Positions 1 through 5,760 of a stretch of DNA of 6,549 bases are shown piece after piece. Source of the DNA: an uncultured Micrococcales bacterium (GTDB lineage: Bacteria; Actinomycetota; Actinomycetes; Actinomycetales; Microbacteriaceae). The position numbers were made by a program, and so were the translations under genes. A model generated the notes under the pieces. That model was not told the DNA's origin. It did no database searches and saw only the letters and a list, made by a program, of their open reading frames with translations. The DNA is taken from contig CAIPNT010000101.1 of assembly GCA_903866485.1 (NCBI GenBank), positions 1 through 6,549 on the forward strand, in the 5' to 3' direction. Numbering within the stretch: position 1 is the stretch's first letter; every line of letters begins with the position of its first letter.

Positions 1-10
1 CGCAAAACTT

Positions 11-43
11 GAAAACCCCGGCCAATGGTCGGGGTTTTCTTTT
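11..43. terminator. Strong hairpin terminator, probably bidirectional
   Basis: GAAAACCCCG (11-20) pairs perfectly with CGGGGTTTTC (30-39) around the 9-nt centre GCCAATGGT, whose ends (GCC/GGT) can extend the stem by three pairs including one G-U. A short T run follows on the plus strand (40-43). On the minus strand the stem ends in TTTTC and is followed by AAGTTTT. It begins six bases past the stop codon of the minus-strand PHP gene, so it can end that transcript. It can also end a plus-strand gene arriving from left of the window. The left-hand partner gene is not visible. Confidence 0.85.
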
Positions 44-45
44 GC

Positions 46-927
46 CTAGAGTTGCGCCTCCACCCCAGATGCCATTTCGATAATTCTGTCGAGCATCTCG
101 CGCGAAGTCGAATTTTCGCCGAGGCGATTGGGCTTGCCCGTTAGACCGTGATAGTCGCTCGAGCCCGTCACGATGAGGTCGTGCTTGGCGGCAAGACTCA
201 AGAGCCACTGGCGAGCCACCTCTGGCACCTCACGGTGATAAACCTCGAAACCGGCAAGTCCACCGGCAATCAACTTTTCAAAGTGCTCTTGGGGCAAGTC
301 GCCACGATCGAGGTTGTCTGGGGCACCGCCGAGCGGGTGCGCAATCACCGGAACTCCCCCGGCCTCGCGAATCAAGGTGATGGCTTCGAAGACATCCGTG
401 GTTTCAGTTGGAATGTAGTAGCCACCGTGCTTCGAGAGAATCGAGTCAAATGCCTCGGTTCGATTAGCCACCACCCCGAGCTTTTCGAGGGCATCGGCGA
501 GCGCAGGCCTGCCGATGGTTGCACCTGGTTCGAGTTGTTCTAGAACCAGTTCCCAGGTGATGTCGTAATCGACGGCCATCAAATCAACCATGGCCTTTGC
601 CCTGACCTCCCGAGTGGCAACCGAGTCGCCGAGCACTCCGGCGAGCGCCGAATGGTTTGGGTCTGGCAAATAGGCAAGCATGTGCACGCTGATGTAGTGC
701 TGGCGCCCTTCGCGCCCCACTTTGGCTCGGGTGGTGACCTCAATGCCCGGCACAAAGCCCATACCAAGTCGATTAGCCGCGGCGGCAGCTTCATCCCAGC
801 CCGAAGTGGTGTCGTGGTCGGTAAGAGCAAGGATGTTCACCCCCGCGAGCGCAGCCTGCTCGAACACCTCGGTTGGCGATTCTTTGCCATCAGAGCGAGT
901 CGAGTGCGAGTGCAGGTCAATAATCAT
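46..927 (-). CDS. PHP-domain metal-dependent phosphoesterase (RNase AM / TrpH-like)
   Basis: A 293-residue protein of the polymerase and histidinol phosphatase (PHP) superfamily, the stand-alone YciV/TrpH type. Characterised relatives hydrolyse 3',5'-nucleoside bisphosphates (pAp) or degrade short RNA from the 5' end with Mn2+; that activity is inferred here. The full set of metal ligands is visible: H6 and H8 in DLHSHST, D13, H38 in LTDHDT, E63 in GIEVT, H82, H197 in AHP, and D258 and H260 in SSDYHG. The usual helical insertion (about 95-190) sits between the E63/H82 part and the AHP motif. No signal peptide or membrane segment is seen, so it should be cytosolic. The ATG at 925-927 is chosen because the family motif starts three residues later. 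The open frame continues to 1053, but that stretch would run through the start of pepP and has no family resemblance. A -10-like TAATCT lies 7 nt upstream, suggesting a leaderless mRNA. The stop is TAG at 46-48. Confidence 0.92.
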   Translation of the reverse strand: MIIDLHSHSTRSDGKESPTEVFEQAALAGVNILALTDHDTTSGWDEAAAAANRLGMGFVPGIEVTTRAKVGREGRQHYISVHMLAYLPDPNHSALAGVLGDSVATREVRAKAMVDLMAVDYDITWELVLEQLEPGATIGRPALADALEKLGVVANRTEAFDSILSKHGGYYIPTETTDVFEAITLIREAGGVPVIAHPLGGAPDNLDRGDLPQEHFEKLIAGGLAGFEVYHREVPEVARQWLLSLAAKHDLIVTGSSDYHGLTGKPNRLGENSTSREMLDRIIEMASGVEAQL

Positions 928-940
928 CAAGCCCAGATTA
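928..940 (-). promoter_or_regulatory. Putative -10 box of the PHP gene (leaderless start)
   Basis: The minus strand reads TAATCT at 940-935, followed by seven bases (GGGCTTG) and the ATG at 927-925. That spacing would put the transcription start at or next to the A of the ATG. I find no convincing -35 at 16-18 bp. The nearest Shine-Dalgarno-like GAGG (944-941) is 13 nt from the ATG, too far to be standard. Confidence 0.45.
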
Positions 941-947
941 CCTCTGG
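933..947. repeat. Short inverted repeat between the two divergent starts
   Basis: CCAGA-TTACC-TCTGG is a dyad with 5-bp arms and a 5-bp centre. It covers the putative -10 of the PHP gene and touches the putative -10 of pepP at 948. Its position would suit an operator acting on both genes, but arms this short can occur by chance and no known regulator motif is recognised. Confidence 0.3.
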
Positions 948-959
948 CAGAATGTACCC
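948..959 (+). promoter_or_regulatory. pepP: Putative -10 box of pepP (leaderless start)
   Basis: CAGAAT (948-953) resembles TATAAT and is followed by six bases (GTACCC) and the ATG at 960. No purine-rich ribosome binding site precedes the ATG, so translation from a leaderless mRNA is likely. The -35 region at about 924-930 has only a poor match. The same CAGAAT-N6-start layout recurs at the general stress protein gene. Confidence 0.5.
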
Positions 960-2366
960 ATGAGCAATGATGCCAAGCAGCCAAAAGCAGATCCGGGCGC
1001 AAACCGTTCGCGCACCCCAACCAGCCAACAGTTTCTCGAATACATGGGCTCAAACTGGGCAGTTCACCACCCCGCTCCCCCTGCCGCAGCAGAGGCTTGT
1101 GCTTTCACCCCGCAGCGTCGCAACCGAGTGGCCGCGGCCTTTGCCGGTGAGGTGATTGCCATCGAAGCTGGGGCTGCGAAGACCCGCTCGAATGACACAG
1201 AATATCGTTATCGCCCACACTCCGCTTTCGCACACCTAACCGGTTGGGGCAGCGCCACGGTTCCAGATTCGGTTTTGATTATCGATGCCAGAAGCAGCGA
1301 GACAAAGGCCATTTTGTTTTTGCGCGAAACCGCAGGCAAAGGCACTGCTGAGTTTTTTGCCAACTCGGCGATTGGTGAGTTTTGGGTTGGTGAGCGACCA
1401 TCTCTTGAACAGGTGAGCAACCTGCTGCAAATCGAAACCCGTTCGCTCAAAGAATTCGACGCGTTCAAGGCATCCGCGGGAGCCGAACTGATTACCTTAG
1501 AAAACGATGACCTTGCCGAGTTTGTCTCTGAGCTTCGTCTAGTCAAAGATGACTATGAAATCGCCGAAATGCGCAAGGCAGTTGACGCCTCAATTCGCGG
1601 CTTTGCCGAGGTGGCCAAAAGCCTCGACCGAGCAAGCAAGCATCCACGCGGCGAGCGCATCGTCGAGACCGCGTTCTTTAGCCAGGCCCGCGCCGATGGC
1701 AACGATTTGGGCTATGAGACCATTGCCGCTTCAGGCCACCACGCTTGCACCCTGCACTGGATTATCAATGACGGCCCGGTTCGAGATGGCGACCTAATCT
1801 TGGTTGATGCCGGTGTTGAAGTAGACAGCCTCTATACCGCCGATGTCACTCGCACCATGCCCGTGAACGGCAAGTTCAGCGAACTGCAGCGCGAGATTTA
1901 TCAGGCCGTTTTGGACGCCGCCGACGCGGTTTTTGCCATGGCCAAGCCGGGCGTGAAGTTTAGCGAAATGCACAAAACCGCGATGCGGGTGATTGCCGAG
2001 AAAACTCACGGCTGGGGTTTCTTGCCTGGCACGGTAGAAGAATCACTGAACCCTGAGAACCAACACCACCGTCGTTGGATGGTGCACGGCACCGGACACC
2101 ACCTTGGCTTGGATGTGCACGACTGCGCTCAGGCTCGTCGAGACATGTCAATGGAGGCCGAATTGAAGCCGGGCATGATCTTCACCATCGAGCCGGGTCT
2201 GTATTTTCACAAGGATGACCTGCTGGTTCCTGAGGCTTTCAGAGGCATCGGTGTGCGAATCGAGGATGACGTTTTGGTCACCGAGACTGGAGTCGAAAAC
2301 CTTAGCGCGGCTCTGCCACGCGAGGCTGATGAAATTGAAGCTTGGTTGGCTAACCTTCGCTCTTAG
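960..2366 (+). CDS. pepP: Xaa-Pro aminopeptidase P (M24B metallopeptidase)
   Basis: A 468-residue dinuclear-metal peptidase that removes N-terminal residues preceding proline, working in cytosolic peptide turnover. Residues 1-48 are a polar extension of the kind seen in actinobacterial homologues. The AMP_N domain follows (about 49-185, with SNDTEYRYRPHSAFAHLTG), then the catalytic pita-bread domain (about 198-462). All five metal ligands are present: D283 in VDAGVE, D295 in TADVTRT, H380 in HGTGHHLGLDVHD, E411 in TIEPGLY and E435 in RIEDDV. H266 (CTLHW) and H387 match the catalytic histidines around the Escherichia coli PepP centre. No secretion signal is seen. The ATG at 960 follows a -10-like box by six bases. 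The 3' end overlaps the convergent general stress protein gene by 17 bp, and no hairpin terminator separates them. Family assignment is secure; the in vivo substrate is not known. Confidence 0.95.
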   Translation: MSNDAKQPKADPGANRSRTPTSQQFLEYMGSNWAVHHPAPPAAAEACAFTPQRRNRVAAAFAGEVIAIEAGAAKTRSNDTEYRYRPHSAFAHLTGWGSATVPDSVLIIDARSSETKAILFLRETAGKGTAEFFANSAIGEFWVGERPSLEQVSNLLQIETRSLKEFDAFKASAGAELITLENDDLAEFVSELRLVKDDYEIAEMRKAVDASIRGFAEVAKSLDRASKHPRGERIVETAFFSQARADGNDLGYETIAASGHHACTLHWIINDGPVRDGDLILVDAGVEVDSLYTADVTRTMPVNGKFSELQREIYQAVLDAADAVFAMAKPGVKFSEMHKTAMRVIAEKTHGWGFLPGTVEESLNPENQHHRRWMVHGTGHHLGLDVHDCAQARRDMSMEAELKPGMIFTIEPGLYFHKDDLLVPEAFRGIGVRIEDDVLVTETGVENLSAALPREADEIEAWLANLRS

Positions 2367-2856
2367 CAGCGGCGGCACTTGCCTGATCGGCCAGCGCAGA
2401 GGGCACCTGCACCTCATACTTGCTGGCAATCACTGTTGACTGGCTCACAAAGGCGCGCTTATTGCGCATCAGTGAATAGCGCAGGATGTTGACCAGCATG
2501 CCAAGACCCGCGCCGATTAGCACGGTCGAGAAGGTTGAGCCGAAGGCCGATGTGGTTGTCGATACGGCACTTGCCGTGCCCGAACCACCAAAAACAAATC
2601 CGGCGAACAGACCAATCCAAGATCCGGTCACCGCACCGCTGACTGCCACGCGACCATAGCTCATCTTGCCGCGCACACGCTCGACCGTTCGCAGGTCTTT
2701 GCCTACGATTGCCACGGCCCCTGCGGGAAAACCATTTGCGATGATGCCATCCACGAACTGAACCGCTTCGGCATAGTTGGTGAATTTGGCGATCACCTCA
2801 CCCTGAGGCAACGCTGGCGGGTTATTTCGGCTTTGACTTCTTACGGTTTTGTTCAC
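2350..2856 (-). CDS. General stress protein (YflT / GSP17M-like domain), membrane-associated
   Basis: A 168-residue protein of the actinobacterial 'general stress protein' family, related to the Bacillus YflT/GSP17M domain; its biochemical role is unknown. The N-terminal domain (about 17-65) has the typical layout: PQGEVIAKFTNYAEAVQFVD, then the GAVAIVGKDL strand and KMSYGR. Two glycine-rich hydrophobic segments follow (about 70-91 and 108-130), joined by a Ser/Thr-rich loop. A basic stretch (RYSLMRNK) and a polar Ala-rich tail end the protein. It is probably an inner-membrane protein with a cytosolic N-terminal domain. The start is GTG at 2856-2854: a CAGAAT -10 box lies six bases upstream and the family resemblance begins about residue 17. 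The open frame extends to 3207, but that stretch is antisense to the next gene. The stop (TAG, 2352-2350) lies inside the end of pepP. A stress-response role is inherited from the family name only. Confidence 0.85.
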   Translation of the reverse strand: MNKTVRSQSRNNPPALPQGEVIAKFTNYAEAVQFVDGIIANGFPAGAVAIVGKDLRTVERVRGKMSYGRVAVSGAVTGSWIGLFAGFVFGGSGTASAVSTTTSAFGSTFSTVLIGAGLGMLVNILRYSLMRNKRAFVSQSTVIASKYEVQVPSALADQASAAAAKSEG

Positions 2857-2891
2857 CTGCCCATTCTGGCACGGTCGGGCGCACTCGTCTA
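2857..2891 (-). promoter_or_regulatory. Putative promoter of the general stress protein gene (leaderless)
   Basis: On the minus strand TAGACG (2891-2886; four of six matches to TTGACA) is followed by a 17-bp spacer and CAGAAT (2868-2863). Six more bases (GGGCAG) lead to the GTG start at 2856. Both elements look like a housekeeping-sigma promoter. No Shine-Dalgarno is available, so a leaderless mRNA is likely. It shares bases with the oppositely directed promoter of the next gene. Confidence 0.55.
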
Positions 2892-2901
2892 AGGTTGAAG
2901 G
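2866..2901 (+). promoter_or_regulatory. Putative promoter of the MgtE_N/CBS-DUF1003-mrp cluster (leaderless)
   Basis: CTGGCA (2866-2871; four of six matches to TTGACA), an 18-bp spacer and TAAGGT (2890-2895) precede the GTG at 2902 by six bases. The GAAGG just before the GTG is only one base away, too close to act as a normal Shine-Dalgarno. A leaderless start on GTG is the simplest reading. The -10 box overlaps the -35 of the divergent stress gene, and its -35 overlaps that gene's -10. Confidence 0.55.
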
Positions 2902-4137
2902 GTGAGCGCAACGAGAGTCTTTGTAGCCAGATTGGCTGGATGCGGCGTCTTTGACCCAGCGGGAGACCGCGTAGGAAAAGTCATCGACGTTCTTGTGTCC
3001 TACCGTAAATCTGGCGCACCGAAGGCCACTGGCATGCTGGTTGAAATCAGCGGACGCCGTCGCGTGTTTGTGCCTATCGCCCGAGTCACCTCGATTTCGG
3101 CTGGCCAGGTGATCACCACCGGATTGATTGACCTTCGTCGATTCACCCAGCGCGGCCAAGAGGTGCGGGTTATCGCCGAGATTTTGGGACGCAAGGTTCG
3201 TCTTCACGACGGCTCGGGCACCGCCAGCATCGAAGACCGGGCCATTGAACTGGGCAAAAACAGCGACTGGGTGGTTTCAGAGTTGTTCTTGCGACGCCCA
3301 AAGACCTCGGCATCACCATTTGCCCGAGGTGCAACCCTGTTTGCCGCCTGGGAGCAGGTTGCCGAAGAGGGCAAGAGCGAAGAGGGCCAGAGCGCCCAGC
3401 AGCTGATTGCAACCTATTCAGAACTTCGCCCCGCCGACTTGGCCAGCGCACTGCTCGATCTGCCAGACGAGCGCATGATTGAGGTTGCCGAAGAGCTTGA
3501 CGACGAGCGCCTAGCCGACCTGCTCGAAGAGCTGCCTGAAGACGAGCAGATTGACATCATCACCGAACTTGATGACGAGCGCGCGGCCGAAGTGCTTGAC
3601 CTGATGGAGCCGGATGATGCCGCCGACCTAATGGCCAATCTGCCTGAAGAACGCACCGAGGCCATCCTCGAATTGATGGATGAAGAAGAAGCAGACGACA
3701 TTCGAATGCTGATGCAGTTCGACGAGTTCACCGCTGGTGGCCTCATGACCACCGAGCCAATCATCTGTGCAGCCGATGCCACCGTGGCCGAAGCCTTAGC
3801 GCTAATTCGTCGCAAGGATGTCGCGCCGGTGCTTGCCGCCTCGGTTTTTGTCACACTTCCGCCATACGAGGTGGCTACCGGTCGCTATCTTGGTGTCGTG
3901 CACTTTCAAAAGATGCTGCGCTATCCGCCGCACGAGCGTTTGGGCAGCCTGCTTGACACCGAGCTAGAAGCGGTCAAGGCTGACACCCACATCTCGGTTA
4001 TTCACCGAACCTTTGCAAACTACAACCTGGTGGCCTTGCCGGTCATCGATGATGAAAACCACCTGATTGGCGTGGTCACCGTAGACGACGTGCTCGACCA
4101 CCTGCTGCCTGACGACTGGAGAGAGGAGCGCAACTAA
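2902..4137 (+). CDS. PRC-barrel / MgtE_N / CBS-pair protein without a channel domain
   Basis: A 411-residue soluble-looking protein. Two PRC-barrel-like segments come first (about 5-80 and 84-132, with FDPAGDRVGKVIDVLV and RRRVFVPIARVTSI). A very acidic MgtE_N-type helical domain follows (about 165-275), then two CBS domains (about 283-343 and 346-402, ending GVVTVDDVLDHLL). In real MgtE channels the N domain and CBS pair bind Mg2+ and gate a five-helix pore; CBS pairs in general bind adenine nucleotides. Here the pore domain is missing: the protein ends eight residues after CBS2 with no hydrophobic segment. It is therefore not a transporter by itself. A regulatory or sensing role, possibly through the membrane protein encoded next, is inferred. 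The start is GTG at 2902, placed by its promoter and by the family N-terminus. The stop codon TAA shares its last base with the ATG of the DUF1003 gene (TAATG). Architecture is certain, function is not. Confidence 0.9.
   Translation: MSATRVFVARLAGCGVFDPAGDRVGKVIDVLVSYRKSGAPKATGMLVEISGRRRVFVPIARVTSISAGQVITTGLIDLRRFTQRGQEVRVIAEILGRKVRLHDGSGTASIEDRAIELGKNSDWVVSELFLRRPKTSASPFARGATLFAAWEQVAEEGKSEEGQSAQQLIATYSELRPADLASALLDLPDERMIEVAEELDDERLADLLEELPEDEQIDIITELDDERAAEVLDLMEPDDAADLMANLPEERTEAILELMDEEEADDIRMLMQFDEFTAGGLMTTEPIICAADATVAEALALIRRKDVAPVLAASVFVTLPPYEVATGRYLGVVHFQKMLRYPPHERLGSLLDTELEAVKADTHISVIHRTFANYNLVALPVIDDENHLIGVVTVDDVLDHLLPDDWREERN
3424..3711 (+). repeat. Eight in-frame 12-residue repeats in the MgtE_N domain
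   Basis: Residues 175-270 of the MgtE_N/CBS protein divide without gaps into eight 12-residue units, each beginning with Leu or Met, for example LPDERMIEVAEE, LDDERLADLLEE and LPEDEQIDIITE. A rough consensus is L-[P/D]-[D/E]-[D/E]-x-A-x-[D/E]-[L/I]-L-x-x. Each unit should form one short helix plus a turn, stacking into the superhelix known for MgtE N domains. The surface is strongly acidic. The periodicity is visible in the protein, while the DNA units have diverged. Confidence 0.75.
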
Positions 4138-4631
4138 TGGCAAAGTCACTCGACCGCCTTGACGCCCCTATTGGTCAGCGTCGCCGCCTGGTGCCAAAAC
4201 TATCGATCGACCAAGAGAAGTTCGGTCGAGCTTCAGAATCATTCGCTCGCGCAATGGGAACCGGTTCGTTTCTGATCTGGATGACGGTAATCGTGACCCT
4301 CTGGTTGGCTTGGAATAGCTTGATGCCCGCCTCAAGCCAATTCGATCCGAGGGCTACAAACTTCACACTGTTGACTCTGATTTTGTCGATGCAGGCCTCA
4401 TATGCCGCTCCCCTAATTTTGTTAGCCCAAAACCGCCAAGACGACCGTGACCGGGTCAAGTTCGAGCAAGATCGCCAGCGAGCAGAGCGCAACCTGGCCG
4501 ATACCGAGTACCTTGCACGTGAGGTTGTTGCCCTTCGCCTTGCTATGCAAGAGATGGCCACAAAAGACTTTGTTCGCGACGAGTTGCGCGACCTACTGAA
4601 AGAGATTCTGGATGAGCGTAGACGCGATTAA
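4137..4631 (+). CDS. DUF1003 two-helix membrane protein
   Basis: A 164-residue protein with a basic, polar N-terminus (1-40), one hydrophobic helix (about 43-62) and a second (about 78-97). A highly charged, probably helical cytosolic tail (about 100-164) follows. The stretch from FDPRATNFTLL through SMQASYAAPLILLAQNR into DDRDR carries the DUF1003 family signature. DUF1003 has no established biochemical function that I can name. Its ATG shares a base with the upstream stop codon, and a good Shine-Dalgarno (GAGAGGAG, 4121-4128) lies 8 nt before it, so translation is coupled to the MgtE_N/CBS gene. The 3' end overlaps mrp by 20 bp in another frame. The tight pairing suggests that it forms the membrane part of a complex with the channel-less MgtE_N/CBS protein; this is inference. 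No cysteine is present. Confidence 0.9.
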   Translation: MAKSLDRLDAPIGQRRRLVPKLSIDQEKFGRASESFARAMGTGSFLIWMTVIVTLWLAWNSLMPASSQFDPRATNFTLLTLILSMQASYAAPLILLAQNRQDDRDRVKFEQDRQRAERNLADTEYLAREVVALRLAMQEMATKDFVRDELRDLLKEILDERRRD

Positions 4632-5727
4632 TCGCGCGCTCGCCACCGTAATCGACCCAGAACTTCGACTGCCGCTAACCGAGCTCGACATGGTTGGCGA
4701 GGTGAGCCTGGTGGGCCGTGAGGCATCCGTGCAAATCAAGTTAACCGTGGTTGGTTGCCCGGCTTCGGCTCGCATAGAACGCGAAACCCGCGAAGCTGTG
4801 CTCAAGGTTGATGGTGTTGACAGCGCCAAAGTGACCCTAAGCGTGATGACCCAGACCGAACGTGAAGCGCTCAAGATCAAACTTCGCAATGGTAAGCCGC
4901 CACGTTTCAACCCGTTTGGCAAAGACTCTCTTACTCGAGTGTTCTTGATCGGCTCGGGTAAGGGCGGCGTTGGCAAGTCATCGGTAACAGCCAACATCGC
5001 TACCGCACTGGCGCTTAACGGGCATCGGGTGGGTTTGGTTGACGCCGACATATTTGGCTTTTCGATTCCAGGCCAGCTGGGACTGACAGACCGACCAACC
5101 CGAGTAGATGAGATGATTCTGCCACCGGTTTCGGCAAGCGGAGTCAAGGTCATCTCGATCGGAATGTTTCTTGAAGACAGCAAACCGGTAGCTTGGCGGG
5201 GCCCGATGTTGCATCGAGCCATCGAGCAATTTTTGTGTGACGTGTTCTGGGGTGATCTTGACTTCTTGCTGGTCGACCTACCACCGGGCACCGGGGACGT
5301 TGCGATTAGCCTCGGTCAGCTGCTGCCAACGGCAAAGACAGTGGTTGTCACCACCCCGCAGATTGCAGCCGCCGAGGTTGCCGAACGTTCGGGGTCGGTT
5401 GGTCTGCAAACTGGTCAACCGGTGTTCGGTGTTATCGAAAACATGTCGTGGCTCATTCAACCGGATGGTTCGAAACTTGAGCTATTTGGTGCCGGTGGTG
5501 GCGCCTCTGTTGCCCAAAGGTTAGCCGACATTTCTGGTCAGAGGGTTGAGTTGATCGGGCAGATTCCGATGTCAATTGCACTTCGCGAGGGCTCGGATGC
5601 TGGCAAACCAATTGTGGTTTCAAATGTTGCCGATCCGGCGGCTTCAGCGATAATGGAAATCGCCAAAAAGTTCGCCGCAGCGAAGATTGGTCTAGCTGGT
5701 AAGCCACTGGGGATATCCCCAAGCTAG
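4612..5727 (+). CDS. mrp: Mrp/NBP35-family ATP-binding protein (iron-sulfur carrier type)
   Basis: A 371-residue ParA/MinD-like P-loop ATPase of the Mrp/ApbC family. Family members carry or assemble Fe-S clusters. An N-terminal DUF59/MIP18 domain (about 3-80) keeps its conserved cysteine, C49 in VVGCP. The ATPase domain (about 108-355) has the deviant Walker A GSGKGGVGKSS (signature lysine K117, P-loop K122), VDAD at 143-146, WRGPML, and the switch II motif VDLPPGTGD (221-229). The CxxC pair that binds the bridging cluster in many Mrp proteins is missing: ENMSWLIQPDG stands where it would lie, and the only other cysteine is C209. From memory, other actinobacterial Mrp proteins share this loss, so it is not decay. 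The ATG at 4612 lies inside the end of the DUF1003 gene, with a weak GAAAGAGA about 7 nt upstream. Cluster carriage therefore needs proof here; the family call is firm. Confidence 0.93.
   Translation: MSVDAINRALATVIDPELRLPLTELDMVGEVSLVGREASVQIKLTVVGCPASARIERETREAVLKVDGVDSAKVTLSVMTQTEREALKIKLRNGKPPRFNPFGKDSLTRVFLIGSGKGGVGKSSVTANIATALALNGHRVGLVDADIFGFSIPGQLGLTDRPTRVDEMILPPVSASGVKVISIGMFLEDSKPVAWRGPMLHRAIEQFLCDVFWGDLDFLLVDLPPGTGDVAISLGQLLPTAKTVVVTTPQIAAAEVAERSGSVGLQTGQPVFGVIENMSWLIQPDGSKLELFGAGGGASVAQRLADISGQRVELIGQIPMSIALREGSDAGKPIVVSNVADPAASAIMEIAKKFAAAKIGLAGKPLGISPS
5708..5721. repeat. Perfect 14-bp palindrome at the end of mrp
   Basis: TGGGGATATCCCCA is a perfect palindrome that spans the last codons of mrp and ends four bases before its stop. 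As RNA it makes only a 5-bp stem with an ATAT loop. No T run follows, so it is a poor intrinsic terminator. It lies about 40 bp before the response regulator start, where a dimeric repressor or autoregulator could bind. It may equally be chance codon use (Pro-Leu-Gly-Ile-Ser-Pro). Confidence 0.4.
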
Positions 5728-5760
5728 TGCAAAACAGACCTGTGGGAATCCGAGGTAAAA

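Noticed and set aside
148..543. 131-residue open frame on the plus strand
   Set aside because: Shadow of the PHP gene on the other strand; no recognisable domain and it lies wholly inside a gene with intact catalytic motifs.
928..1053. Upstream extension of the PHP gene to a further ATG at 1053
   Set aside because: The extra 42 residues would be read antisense to the start of pepP and show no PHP family resemblance. MIIDLHSHS at 927 is the normal family N-terminus.
2857..3207. Upstream extension of the general stress protein frame to 3207
   Set aside because: It runs antisense to the well-supported PRC-barrel region. The family resemblance starts near the GTG at 2856, which also has a promoter at the right distance.
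3414..3854. 146-residue Ser/Arg-rich open frame on the minus strand
   Set aside because: Its composition is what antisense reading of the acidic Asp/Glu/Leu repeats produces; no domain or start signal supports it.
2902..4137. Annotation as the MgtE magnesium transporter
   Set aside because: The N and CBS modules match, but there is no membrane domain; the protein stops right after the second CBS domain.
4593..5291. 232-residue open frame on the minus strand opposite mrp
   Set aside because: Low-complexity Ser/Thr/Arg/Pro product with no recognisable family, overlapping a gene with complete Walker motifs.
5708..5727. Rho-independent terminator after mrp
   Set aside because: The stem is only 5 bp and is followed by AGCTAGTGC rather than a T run, so termination here is unlikely.
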